NCBI RefSeq assembly: GCF_026340305.1 | Contig: NZ_JAPEPI010000001.1 | Coordinates: 186,001 to 250,000 of the forward strand | Length of the DNA stretch: 64,000 bases | DNA from: Streptomyces sp. NBC_01381 | Lineage (GTDB): Bacteria > Actinomycetota > Actinomycetes > Streptomycetales > Streptomycetaceae | Direction: 5' to 3' | Part shown: one piece after another, positions 7,921-15,561 of the stretch | Numbering within the stretch: position 1 is the stretch's first letter | How the letters are laid out: the number at the start of each line of letters is the position of its first letter | The notes under the pieces: generated by a model | What the model was told of the DNA's origin: nothing | Seen by the model: only the letters and a program-made list of their open reading frames with translations | Database searches by the model: none | Translations under genes and position numbers: made by a program

Positions 7921-7983
7921 CTGAACCCGCCGCCGCGCGGAACCTTCGGGTTCGGGCGGCGGCGCGACGGGGAAGGGACCCTC

Positions 7984-9006
7984 ATGCCCAGGCGGACCAT
8001 CACCGTGCACCACGTGCGCTGCGTGCTCCGCGGCGCCGAGCGGCGCGGAGTGGACACCGTCCCGCTCCTGTGCACCGCCCAGATTCCCCCGCTCCTGCTC
8101 GGCGACGACCGGGCCCGCGTCACCGAGGTCCAGTTCGCCCGGCTCTTCCGGGAGTTGTACCGCGCCACCGGTGACGAGTTCCTCGGCCTCGGCTCGGCGG
8201 TCAGCCGGCCCGGCACCTTCGCGATGATGTGCCACGCCGCCCTCGGCTGCCGCGACCTGGGCGCCGCGCTGGAGCGTGGCGTCACGTTCTACGGCCTGTT
8301 CCCAGGCGGCCCTGACCTGACCCTGGAGCGCTGCGACACCGGAGACGGCGGCACCGGCGGCGCCGTCTTCGCCGTACGCAACGATCTGGAGCACGACCAC
8401 TTCCTCGCCGAGTGCCTCGTCCTCATCTGGCACCGGCTGTGCAGCTGGCTGATCGGCCGCCGGATCCCGCTCCACTGGGCGGAGTTCGGGCATCCGCCGC
8501 CCCCGCACAAGGATGAGTACGGCACCCTCTTCGGCTGCCCCGTCCGCTTCGGCGCGGCCCGCACCGGCGCCGGGTTCGACGCGCACTGGCTGGCGGCCCC
8601 GCTGATCAGGGACGAGGCGGCGCTGCAGGAGATGCTGCACCGGGCGCCGTTCGACCTCCTCTCCCGGCGCGAGTACGGCACGACGGTCGCCGAACAGGTA
8701 CGCCGCACCCTCGCCCGCGCCCTGCGCTCATCGCCCCGTCTCCCCTCCCTCGGCGAGATCGCCGACCGGCTCGCGGTGAGCCCCGCGACGTTGCGCCGCC
8801 GCCTGGCCCAGGAGGCCACCTCCTACCAGCAGTTGAAGGACGCGGTACGCCGCGACGCGGCCATCGCGGGCCTGGCGGAGGGCAGCGAGCCGATAGCCGA
8901 CCTCGCCGCTCGGCTCGGCTTCTCCGAGGACACCGCCTTCCACCGGGCCTTCCGGCGGTGGACGGGGACGACGCCGGGGGCCTATCGAACCGGTCAACAA
9001 AGCTGA
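7984..9006 (+). CDS. AraC family regulator with arabinose-binding-like N-domain
   Basis: This 340-residue protein matches the OruR/ArgR-like branch of AraC regulators. A long N-terminal sensor domain (about 20-215, with VTEVQFARLFRELYRATGDE and CHAALGCRDLGAALERG) is followed by a C-terminal AraC DNA-binding domain. That domain has SLGEIADRLAVSPATLRRRL (first helix-turn-helix) and IADLAARLGFSEDTAFHRAF (second). GGAAGGGA precedes the ATG. It lies just upstream of a secretory lipase gene on the same strand with a 104-bp gap, so the lipase is a plausible target. The effector is unknown; related proteins respond to fatty-acid-like or amino-acid signals. Confidence 0.88.
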   Translation: MPRRTITVHHVRCVLRGAERRGVDTVPLLCTAQIPPLLLGDDRARVTEVQFARLFRELYRATGDEFLGLGSAVSRPGTFAMMCHAALGCRDLGAALERGVTFYGLFPGGPDLTLERCDTGDGGTGGAVFAVRNDLEHDHFLAECLVLIWHRLCSWLIGRRIPLHWAEFGHPPPPHKDEYGTLFGCPVRFGAARTGAGFDAHWLAAPLIRDEAALQEMLHRAPFDLLSRREYGTTVAEQVRRTLARALRSSPRLPSLGEIADRLAVSPATLRRRLAQEATSYQQLKDAVRRDAAIAGLAEGSEPIADLAARLGFSEDTAFHRAFRRWTGTTPGAYRTGQQS

Positions 9007-9110
9007 GCTTCCCCGCCAGCACTCAGCGACCCGCACGTCACTACGGTCGACGCCTGCACGGCATACGCAGAATGACCACCCCAGCCACTGAGGACAGTTG
9101 GGAGAGCCGC

Positions 9111-10268
9111 ATGCACATACGTACCGGCGCGAGAGCCCTCGCCGTAGTGGCCGCGCTCGGCCTGTCGACCATCACCCCGCTCACGGCGCAGGCCGCACCC
9201 GCGGACACCGCCGCCCCCGGCGACATCGTCACCTCCGAACCCACCAGCTTCCACCCCCTCCCCGGCCAGCCGACCAACACCAAGGCCTGGAAGGTGAACT
9301 ACCGCTCGACGACGGCAAAGGGCGAGCCGAACACCGTCTCCGGAACGGTCATCGTGCCGCAAGACGGCCGCCAGGGACCCCGCCCCCTCATCACGTACGC
9401 GGTCGGCACCATCGGCATGGGCGACCACTGCGCCCCCAGCGCGGGCTTCCCACGCGGCACCACCATGGAAGCCAACCTCATCCAGCAACTCACCCTGCGG
9501 GGCTGGGCGGTGGCCGTCACCGACTACGAGGGCCTCGGCACCCCCGGCGACCACACCTACACGGTCGGCCGCGCCGAGGGCCAGGCCATGCTCGACGCCG
9601 CCCGCGCCGCGATCCGCCTCCCGGAGGCGGGCCTCTCCTCAGACACCCCGGTCGGCATCATGGGCTACTCCCAGGGCGGCCAGGCGGCCGGCTGGGCGGC
9701 CGAGCTGCACGGCTCGTACGCCCCCGACCTCAAGGTCAAGGGCACGGCGACCGGCGGCATCCCCGGCGACCTGCGGAAGGCGGCGGACTTCAACGACGGC
9801 TCGTACGGCTCGGGCCTGATCTTCATGGCGGCGATCGGCCAGAACGCGGCCTTCCCCGAACTGAACCTGGAGTCGTACCTGAACCCGGCAGGCAAGAAGC
9901 TGATCGGCGCACTGCGCAACAGCTGCGTGGCGGACGGCGCGGTACTGGGCGCCTTCAAAAAGATCACTGACATGACGACACGAAACCCCCTCGACCAGCC
10001 GGACTGGCAACAACGGCTGCGCGAGTCGAGCGTCGGCACGCGGGCGCCGGACGCGCCGGTGTACCAGTACCACGTGATCACCGACGAGCTGATCCCGTAC
10101 GGCGTCGGCAAGCAGGTCCGCACGGACTGGTGCGCGAAGGGCGCGAACGTGGAGTGGCACACGGTCCCCCTGGGCGAACACGTCTCCGGAGTCATCACCC
10201 AGTCCCCACTGGCCGCGAACTGGCTGGCGGACCGTTTCGCGGGGAAGCCGCCCCGCGGCAACTGCTGA
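9111..10268 (+). CDS. Secreted lipase, alpha/beta hydrolase of the secretory lipase family
   Basis: This 385-residue protein starts with a signal peptide (RTGARALAVVAALGLSTITP, cleavage near AQA|AP). It continues with the secretory-lipase (LIP) fold. The nucleophile elbow is GYSQGG near residue 186, the oxyanion region is AVGTIGMGDHCAPS, and the acid and histidine are likely in YHVITDELIPY and GEHVSG. It should hydrolyse acyl esters outside the cell. The ATG at 9111 follows GGGAGAG and begins a proper signal sequence; a longer reading frame upstream overlaps the AraC gene and is not used. It follows the AraC regulator and may be controlled by it. Confidence 0.9.
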   Translation: MHIRTGARALAVVAALGLSTITPLTAQAAPADTAAPGDIVTSEPTSFHPLPGQPTNTKAWKVNYRSTTAKGEPNTVSGTVIVPQDGRQGPRPLITYAVGTIGMGDHCAPSAGFPRGTTMEANLIQQLTLRGWAVAVTDYEGLGTPGDHTYTVGRAEGQAMLDAARAAIRLPEAGLSSDTPVGIMGYSQGGQAAGWAAELHGSYAPDLKVKGTATGGIPGDLRKAADFNDGSYGSGLIFMAAIGQNAAFPELNLESYLNPAGKKLIGALRNSCVADGAVLGAFKKITDMTTRNPLDQPDWQQRLRESSVGTRAPDAPVYQYHVITDELIPYGVGKQVRTDWCAKGANVEWHTVPLGEHVSGVITQSPLAANWLADRFAGKPPRGNC

Positions 10269-10392
10269 GCGCTCCGCGGGCCCCTGACAGCTCGCACACC
10301 ATCCCGCACCGGCAGTAACCGCCCGGCCGCCCGCTGGACCACCGCGGGCCGGTGGGCGCACCCTGGAATCAGCAGTTCCGGAGGTGATGACG

Positions 10393-10662
10393 ATGAAGAC
10401 CGCAGTCGGATGGCACATCGAGCTGGAATTCGAGGAGGACGACCACCGCACGCGCGCGGCCGCGCTCGTACGGCTCCCCGACGGCAACGAAGTCCGGGCC
10501 CACGGATACGCGAGCCGCCACCCCTCCGACTCGCAACAGGCGAGGGTCGGCGAGGAGATAGCGGGAGCACGTGCCCTGAACGAACTGGCGATGCAATTGC
10601 TGACGAAGGCGCACGACGAGATCGACGAGGCATCGGGAAGGACGTCGCACACACTGCGGTGA
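10393..10662 (+). CDS. DUF1876 domain protein (dsRBD-like fold)
   Basis: This 89-residue protein matches the small DUF1876 family common in actinomycetes. It begins KTAVGWHIELEFEEDDHRTR and has the conserved GYASRHPSD and ARALNELAMQLL. The family structure resembles double-stranded-RNA-binding domains, but its function is unknown. Three start codons are in frame; the ATG at 10393 is chosen because GGAGG lies eight bases before it. It appears to be monocistronic and is convergent with the anti-sigma-like ATPase gene. Confidence 0.85.
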   Translation: MKTAVGWHIELEFEEDDHRTRAAALVRLPDGNEVRAHGYASRHPSDSQQARVGEEIAGARALNELAMQLLTKAHDEIDEASGRTSHTLR

Positions 10663-10689
10663 CGCCGACCACGGTCCGCCCGAGCGCCA

Positions 10690-11121
10690 CTAGTCCCTCG
10701 GGCGGACCCTCAGCTCTGCCCACACCGTCTTGCCGATACGCCGCTCCCTGACGCCCCAGGTTGCGGCGGCCGCCTCCACCAGGCGCAGCCCCCGCCCCGT
10801 CTCCGCCCCGGGATCCGGCGGGCGCAACTCCGGGACGCGGTCGCCCCGCGCGTCCGACACCTCGATACGCAGCGTGCGCGCCGACTCCGCGTAGACGAGC
10901 CGCAGTTCGAAGTCCCTTCCGGGTACGTGTCCGTGCGTGACGGCATTGGCCGCCAGCTCGGCAACGACATGCGCCGCCGCGTCGGACAGCTCGCTGCCGT
11001 GCGGGATTCCCCAGAGGTCGAGCTGATGGGCGGCGAGCCGCCGGGCCAGGCGGGCACCTCTGCGGGTGGAGCTGAGCCGTTGGGTGAAGTCGCTGATGGG
11101 GGTGGAGATTTGGGCTTTCAT
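10690..11121 (-). CDS. RsbW-like ATP-binding protein (GHKL fold)
   Basis: This 143-residue protein is a stand-alone histidine-kinase-type ATPase domain like those of Streptomyces anti-sigma and regulatory proteins. The N-box is VAELAANAVTHGHVPG and the G-box region is PGAETGRGLRLVEAAAATWG. No dimerisation or sensor domain is present. It is divergent from an XRE/DUF5753 gene followed by DUF397, the conserved neighbourhood of WhiJ-type developmental clusters (abaA-like), where such ATPases are a usual member. It probably acts by binding a protein partner rather than as a true kinase. The ATG at 11121 is the only sensible start. Confidence 0.88.
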   Translation of the reverse strand: MKAQISTPISDFTQRLSSTRRGARLARRLAAHQLDLWGIPHGSELSDAAAHVVAELAANAVTHGHVPGRDFELRLVYAESARTLRIEVSDARGDRVPELRPPDPGAETGRGLRLVEAAAATWGVRERRIGKTVWAELRVRPRD

Positions 11122-11248
11122 GTCACTGAGCGTGGTCGGTTCGTCTTACGCTGACCAGGTACGACGCCACGACTCCGCGTAGCTGTATGAGTGCGGCGCG
11201 TTGGGCGTATGAGACGTCGACCGTGACCACGCAAGGGCGGTACGGGGT

Positions 11249-12115
11249 ATGACCAACGCGGATCATGAGGAGCGGCCGGAGCGACCGTCGGAGGCGGACG
11301 GTACAGCTCATCTCTTCCGGGCCCTGGGCAAACAGATCAAGGTGCTGCGCGAGCGGGCCGGGCTGAGCCAGAAGGAGTTCGCGGCAGCCGTTCATTGCGG
11401 GGAGGCGCTGATTTCCGCGATGGAACGCGGGGTGCGTACGCCGCAGCCGGAATTCCTTGAGCTGGCCGATCCCCTGCTGGGCGCCGATGGCGTGCTGATC
11501 GCCGCCATCGAAGATGTGCGGGAGGCGCAGAAGAAATCGCGGACGCGGCACCCGGAGTGGTACCGGGGATACGCCAGTCTGGAAGCACAGGCCGTCCAAC
11601 TGTACGTGTACACCAACCAGTCCGTCCCCGGTCTGCTCCAGACCGAGGCGTACGCGCACGCCATGTTCAGCCAGTGGAAGCCGCTCCTGAGCGAGGAGAC
11701 CATCGAGAAACGGGTGGCGGACCGGCTCGCTCGTCAGCAGATCTTCGACCCCTGGCCCTCGCCGACGTTCAGCTTCATCCTGGACGAGAGCGTGCTGCTG
11801 CGGCCGATCGGCGGGAGGGCCGTCCACGAGGAGCAGCTACGGAAGCTTCTTCGCATCGGGCGGATGCGGACGGTTCAACTCCAGGTGATGCCGCTGGACC
11901 GGGAGGAACAGCCAAGCTTGGACGGTCCGTTCACTCTTCTCACGCCCAAGAAGCAGCAGCAGGTGGCGTACATGGAGATCCACACATACCCGCGGTTGGT
12001 CACCGTTCCGGAGGAAGTCCGTGTACTCGCCGTCCGCTATGGGATCCTGCAATCGGAGGCGCTCACCCCCCGTGATTCGCTGGCCCTGATCGAGAAGATG
12101 CTGGGAGAGCTATGA
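11249..12115 (+). CDS. XRE regulator with DUF5753 domain, WhiJ-like
   Basis: This 288-residue protein has an N-terminal XRE helix-turn-helix (about 23-75, GLSQKEFAAAVHCGEALISA) and a C-terminal DUF5753 domain (about 100-280, with QSVPGLLQTEAYAHAMF and VQLQVMPL). Many paralogues occur in every Streptomyces genome, usually paired with DUF397 genes. In the studied WhiJ case the repressor delays development until its small partner intervenes. Its stop overlaps the ATG of the DUF397 gene by 4 bp (ATGA), showing coupled translation. It is divergent from the RsbW-like gene. Confidence 0.92.
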   Translation: MTNADHEERPERPSEADGTAHLFRALGKQIKVLRERAGLSQKEFAAAVHCGEALISAMERGVRTPQPEFLELADPLLGADGVLIAAIEDVREAQKKSRTRHPEWYRGYASLEAQAVQLYVYTNQSVPGLLQTEAYAHAMFSQWKPLLSEETIEKRVADRLARQQIFDPWPSPTFSFILDESVLLRPIGGRAVHEEQLRKLLRIGRMRTVQLQVMPLDREEQPSLDGPFTLLTPKKQQQVAYMEIHTYPRLVTVPEEVRVLAVRYGILQSEALTPRDSLALIEKMLGEL

Positions 12116-12375
12116 GCACCGAGGAACTCACCTGGTTCAAGTCCAGCTACAGCAGTGGCGGAGGCGGCGAATGCCTCGAAGTCGCTTACACCTGGCGCAA
12201 GTCCAGTCACAGCGGCGGCGAGGGCGGCGATTGCGTAGAGGCCTCCGCCTGCCCCAGCGCAATCCACGTACGCGACTCCAAGAACCCTGAAGGACCCAAC
12301 TTCAAGGTATCCCCCACCACTTGGACCGCCTTCATCACGCAGACGGGATCCCATGACCGACGTCACCAAGGCTGA
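12112..12375 (+). CDS. DUF397 protein with two tandem motif copies
   Basis: This 87-residue protein carries the DUF397 motif twice: WFKSSYSSGGGGECLEVA (about 8-25) and WRKSSHSGGEGGDCVEAS (about 29-46), then AIHVRDSKNPEGP. DUF397 proteins are small partners of XRE/DUF5753 regulators. The doubled motif is more than the single copy of many family members and may reflect internal duplication. Translation is coupled to the upstream regulator by an ATGA overlap. Its own end overlaps the start of the following NTF2-like gene by 23 bp in another frame. Confidence 0.9.
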   Translation: MSTEELTWFKSSYSSGGGGECLEVAYTWRKSSHSGGEGGDCVEASACPSAIHVRDSKNPEGPNFKVSPTTWTAFITQTGSHDRRHQG

Positions 12376-12766
12376 ACTCGACGAACTGATGCGCACGTTC
12401 CTCGGTGCGTTCACCAACACCGGTGACAGCAAGGCGAACCTCGGCGCGGTCCGTGACGTATTCATCCCGCAGGGAATGATCATCAGCAACGTCGGTGACG
12501 GCGCACCCGTGGTGTACGACATCGAGGGCTTCATCGCGCCCCGCGAGAAGATGCTGAGCGACGGCGGGAAGCTGACGGAGTTCTCCGAGTGGGAGGTCGC
12601 CGAACGCACCGAGATCTACGGGTCGATCGCGCACCGGTTCAGCGAGTACCGGAAGTCGGGTTACCTCGACGGCGAGTGGTTCGAGGGAGTCGGCCACAAG
12701 ACCACCCAGTACGTCCGCACGCCCGACGGCTGGCGGATGAGTTCAATGGCCTGGGACGACGAGTAA
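12353..12766 (+). CDS. NTF2-like (SnoaL/DUF4440-type) protein
   Basis: This 137-residue protein has the predicted alpha plus beta cone of the NTF2 superfamily: MRTFLGAFTN at the N-terminal helix, VYDIEGFIAPREKML, and a C-terminal sheet ending TTQYVRTPDGWRMSSMAW. That ending is typical of DUF4440/SnoaL-like members. No catalytic residues can be assigned. Its ATG lies inside the DUF397 gene, so it is probably the third gene of that operon, which is unusual for WhiJ-type clusters and suggests a local addition. Its 3' end is 11 bp from the convergent gene. Confidence 0.75.
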   Translation: MTDVTKAELDELMRTFLGAFTNTGDSKANLGAVRDVFIPQGMIISNVGDGAPVVYDIEGFIAPREKMLSDGGKLTEFSEWEVAERTEIYGSIAHRFSEYRKSGYLDGEWFEGVGHKTTQYVRTPDGWRMSSMAWDDE

Positions 12767-12777
12767 CTAGAACCGCA

Positions 12778-13293
12778 TCAGACAACGTTTCCGGCCGATG
12801 CCGTTCGGGCGATGGCCTGTTCGAGAAGCTGGTACATGACCTGGGGATGTCGGCTCTCCGCCTGAGCCCACATGGCGCGTGCCTTGTCGTCGTCCAGCTG
12901 AATGAAGCAGGCCAGCAGCAGCGTGTGCTGCCGGCGCTGGAAGCGCAGCTCGGAACGGAGTCCGAGAGTGGCGCCGGCGGAGAGGCGAACGGTATCGGGG
13001 GTGCTGTGTCGAACCTGCCAGCCGAGCACGAATCCAGCGGATCGGGCCGGACCGAGTTGCAGGCCCAGTGCCGACCATCCCTGCGTAAGGGCCTGCCGTC
13101 TGTCGGCGGGCGCGTCTTCCATGACCACTCGCGCCCATTGCTCGGCGGTGCGGTCTTGAGCCGGGCCGATGTCGGCGAGCAGGGCGTTGGCGTAGTCGAT
13201 CCGGGCGAGTGTGCTGAGCGCCTGGTCGGCGGGTGACACCGGGACGTGGCGCACTCCGCACGGGGGCGGCGTATGGGCCGTGGAATCAACCAT
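12778..13293 (-). CDS. Uncharacterised 171-residue protein, possibly DUF2867-like
   Basis: I do not recognise this protein with certainty. It starts MVDSTAHTPPPCGVRHVPVS and has TLARIDYANALLADIG, a Trp/Arg-rich middle with the GLQLGPARS turn, and a predicted beta-rich core (TPDTVRLSAGATLGLRSEL, RRQHTLLLACFIQLDD). That pattern resembles DUF2867 or SRPBCC-like helix-grip proteins. The ATG at 13293 fits better than an Arg-rich upstream extension. It is divergent from a TetR gene across a perfect 24-bp palindrome that lies in its promoter region, so repression by that TetR protein is very likely. Confidence 0.6.
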   Translation of the reverse strand: MVDSTAHTPPPCGVRHVPVSPADQALSTLARIDYANALLADIGPAQDRTAEQWARVVMEDAPADRRQALTQGWSALGLQLGPARSAGFVLGWQVRHSTPDTVRLSAGATLGLRSELRFQRRQHTLLLACFIQLDDDKARAMWAQAESRHPQVMYQLLEQAIARTASAGNVV

Positions 13294-13360
13294 TGGTACT
13301 CCTCGTCTCGTTGACCTGTCAGCGAGCACGCGCCGCCGCCTGGCCCCCATGAGTGAACCT

Positions 13361-13384
13361 CATCCATACAGTGCTGTATGGATG
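13361..13384. promoter_or_regulatory. Perfect 24-bp palindromic operator for the TetR gene pair
   Basis: Two perfect 11-bp arms (CATCCATACAG and its complement) flank a 2-bp TG spacer. The site lies in the 159-bp gap between the divergent TetR regulator and its neighbour, 69 bp from each start codon. Its symmetry, length and AT-richness against the GC-rich background are what a TetR dimer site should look like. Confidence 0.75.
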
Positions 13385-13452
13385 GACGATAGCAGTCGTC
13401 CGGCGGAGCGAGCAGACTCCGTGACGGATGCGACACCGACGAGGAGAAGCTG

Positions 13453-14001
13453 ATGGCGGCACCGACGCGCACCCCGCGCGGCACGTGGATCGAAGCCGGG
13501 CTACGGGCCCTTGCCGCGGGCGGTCCGGACGCCGTGCGGGTCGAGCCGCTGGCCAAAGCGTTGGGCGTTTCCCGAGGCGGCTTCTACTGGCACTTCAAGG
13601 ACCGGGGCGCGCTGCTGGAGGAGATGCTCGACGCCTGGGAGCGGATGAGCACCGATGAGGTGATCGAGCGCGTCGAGAGCGAGGGCGGTGACGCCAGGGA
13701 CAAGGTACGGCGCGCGGGCGCGCTCACCTTCTCCGACTCCCTGGTGCCGATCGACCTCGCCGTCCGCGACTGGGCTCGGCGCGATCCTGCGGTCGCCGAA
13801 CGCCTCCGGCGCGTCGACAACGCCAGAATGGACTACGCGCGCTCGCTGTTCAGGACCTTCTGCCGCGACGAAGACGACGTCGAGGCCCGCAGCATGCTCG
13901 CCTTCACACTCGCCGTCGGCAAACACTTCCTGGCCGCCGACCACGGCACACGCAGCCGCGCCGACGTGCTCGATACGGCCACAAAGCTGCTCTTGACCTA
14001 G
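13453..14001 (+). CDS. TetR family transcriptional regulator
   Basis: This 182-residue protein has a TetR N-terminal helix-turn-helix (about 8-55, VRVEPLAKALGVSRGGFYWHFKDRGALLE with the typical FYWHF turn) and a helical C-terminal ligand domain. GAGGAG lies 9 bases upstream of the ATG. The divergent neighbour and the perfect palindrome between them make autorepression plus repression of the neighbour the simplest model. Ligand unknown. Ends 7 bp before the convergent gamma-glutamylcyclotransferase-like gene. Confidence 0.92.
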   Translation: MAAPTRTPRGTWIEAGLRALAAGGPDAVRVEPLAKALGVSRGGFYWHFKDRGALLEEMLDAWERMSTDEVIERVESEGGDARDKVRRAGALTFSDSLVPIDLAVRDWARRDPAVAERLRRVDNARMDYARSLFRTFCRDEDDVEARSMLAFTLAVGKHFLAADHGTRSRADVLDTATKLLLT

Positions 14002-14008
14002 GACCGCA

Positions 14009-14374
14009 TCAGGCTCCGAAGCTACGGGCGGACTCAAGGTACGCCCACGCCTTCGCGCCCGACACAAGGGTCACCTCGACGCGCGCATAGTCGTCGACCT
14101 CATAGTCGTCCGCCGCTGCCAACTCCTCGTCGGTCAGCTCAAGGACGGCGCCCTCAACTGCGTCGGCAGGGTCGCCCGACGGCACGACGAGCAGGTGCCG
14201 GTCGGTGCCGCTGACTGCGATGACATCAGGGTCCGTGATCCGGATCTCCGTCGTGCGGTATCCCGGCAGTGCGTCGCTGCGACCTTGAAGAAGGCGACCA
14301 AAGCGTGAGAGTTGCACCTCGCGCAGCTGCAGCGTCCCGTAGGTGAAAAGGGAGTGCGAGGCGGCAGAAGTCAT
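14009..14374 (-). CDS. Gamma-glutamylcyclotransferase-like (AIG2 fold) protein
   Basis: This 121-residue protein has the GGCT/AIG2 fold signature. LFTYGTLQLREVQ at the N-terminus corresponds to the YGTL substrate loop. ADDYEVDDYARVEV near residues 88-101 includes the conserved acidic residue (E in DDYE), the usual catalytic glutamate. Members cleave gamma-glutamyl amides to 5-oxoproline, though many bacterial ones have unknown substrates. The ATG gives exactly the expected family N-terminus. It is monocistronic. Confidence 0.85.
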   Translation of the reverse strand: MTSAASHSLFTYGTLQLREVQLSRFGRLLQGRSDALPGYRTTEIRITDPDVIAVSGTDRHLLVVPSGDPADAVEGAVLELTDEELAAADDYEVDDYARVEVTLVSGAKAWAYLESARSFGA

Positions 14375-14834
14375 CTTGGCGGAACCTGGGTTTCTGTGAT
14401 CAAAGAGGGCCTCAAGGCTAACAAACTCAACCCAAGGGAACCTCTCACCTTCTCATCGTCGACATGCACGGGAGAGGCGCATTGCGTAACCCGCACGCCC
14501 CCCTGCTGCCAGAACGCAACTTTCCCAAAGTAGGTCCCCCACCCCCACCCATGACCCTGACGGCGCCCGCGACGAACTGGTCCGCACCCGGCAGGAAAGC
14601 CGGATGACCCATCCCCGCAGTCCCCGTGAGCCCCGTTTCGTGGCCGCCCGGTCAATTGGCTTCTCGCGGTGGAGGGTTGGGTGTCAAGGGTGAAGCGAAG
14701 CGGAATCGGCGAAGCCGACGCGTAGCGCAGCGGAGCGCCCTTTACACCCGGCCCGGAACCGCCAACCTCGGGACAACCGGGCGGCCCCGGCAAGAACACC
14801 ACCACCGGCCCACCGAAGCCCCCTGCCCCCGCGA
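14375..14834. other. 460-bp gap with one long imperfect hairpin and no gene
   Basis: No convincing coding sequence is seen here; open frames lack codon bias and recognisable motifs. The notable structure is the long inverted repeat described separately. The left part, next to the AIG2-like gene, is comparatively AT-rich and should hold its promoter. Confidence 0.6.
14680..14748. repeat. Long-range imperfect hairpin, possible mobile palindrome or small RNA
   Basis: Outer arms GGTGTCAAGGG and CCCTTTACACC pair with one mismatch. The 47 bases between them contain a perfect inner hairpin TCGGC-GAA-GCCGA and iterated GCG(A)AGCGG blocks. The structure resembles a dispersed palindromic element of Streptomyces rather than a simple terminator, because it lies far from either gene's stop codon. 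Confidence 0.45.
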
Positions 14835-15494
14835 CTACCCCCGCACCTCCCCGTACCACCGCCAAGACGTACGCCGCTCCTCCCCCGGCAACTCCCCCCG
14901 CCCCGTCGCCCACAACAGCGTCACCCACGGCTCCGCCCCCGACGGAACGTCGCGGAACAACCGGTGCAGAACCCGCTCGCACACATCCGCCGGCGGCTCC
15001 CACTCCAGCCCAAGCCCCTCGGCCAAGTCGTACGTATGGACCACCGTCTCCACGATCCCCATCGCCGCGAAGCCCTCCGGATCCGAGACCCCGAAGCCAT
15101 GAAACGACCGAAGCTCCGGCGGCGCCGTACGCACCATCGCGGTAAGCATCGCCCCGCTCGCCTCCAGAACCTGAAGAAGCCCCTCCGGACCCGCCTCACG
15201 GTCCGCGTGGATGGCGTTCCACGGGCCGTCCGTCTGGCGCGGCTCCCAGACAAAGGGCACAGGGCCGTCCAAGGACGGTTTACGCGGCCCCAGTTGGGCG
15301 GCGTACGCGAAATAGTCGTCGCTCAGGTGCTCGACCGTCTCCCAACAGGTCCACCGCAACCCACCCGCCTTGCCGTGCCACGCCTCCGCAGGAGCCCCGC
15401 GGAGGGTGGCGAGGGCCAGCTGGACGGAGCGGTCGAGGTCATCGGCGGTGACGGGTCCGGGCGTTGCGGCATCTTGTTCGGCTTCTCGGCGCAT
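14835..15494 (-). CDS. DinB/maleylpyruvate isomerase N-terminal-like protein
   Basis: This 219-residue protein looks like the DinB/MDMPI-type four-helix fold that often binds a metal through histidines and uses mycothiol. The N-terminal part has WTCWETVEHLSDDYFAYAAQ and a later VETVVHTYDLAEGLG; His in VEHLSDD and VHTYDLA would be the metal ligands. It ends with a typical WATGRGELPGEERRTSW. The ATG at 15494 was chosen; a GTG at 15503 (VPRMRREAEQ) is equally possible. Reaction unknown. It is separated from the exported hydrolase gene upstream by 67 bp. Confidence 0.8.
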   Translation of the reverse strand: MRREAEQDAATPGPVTADDLDRSVQLALATLRGAPAEAWHGKAGGLRWTCWETVEHLSDDYFAYAAQLGPRKPSLDGPVPFVWEPRQTDGPWNAIHADREAGPEGLLQVLEASGAMLTAMVRTAPPELRSFHGFGVSDPEGFAAMGIVETVVHTYDLAEGLGLEWEPPADVCERVLHRLFRDVPSGAEPWVTLLWATGRGELPGEERRTSWRWYGEVRG

Positions 15495-15561
15495 GCGGGG
15501 CACGGTAGTCGCGCGCGAGCCGACACCCCACCGACTTTCCCGGCAGGTGCCTCGACTCCGC

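Noticed and set aside
12778..13293. Toxin-antitoxin pair with the TetR gene
   Set aside because: The target is too large, lacks any toxin motif, and the genes are divergent rather than a bicistronic pair.
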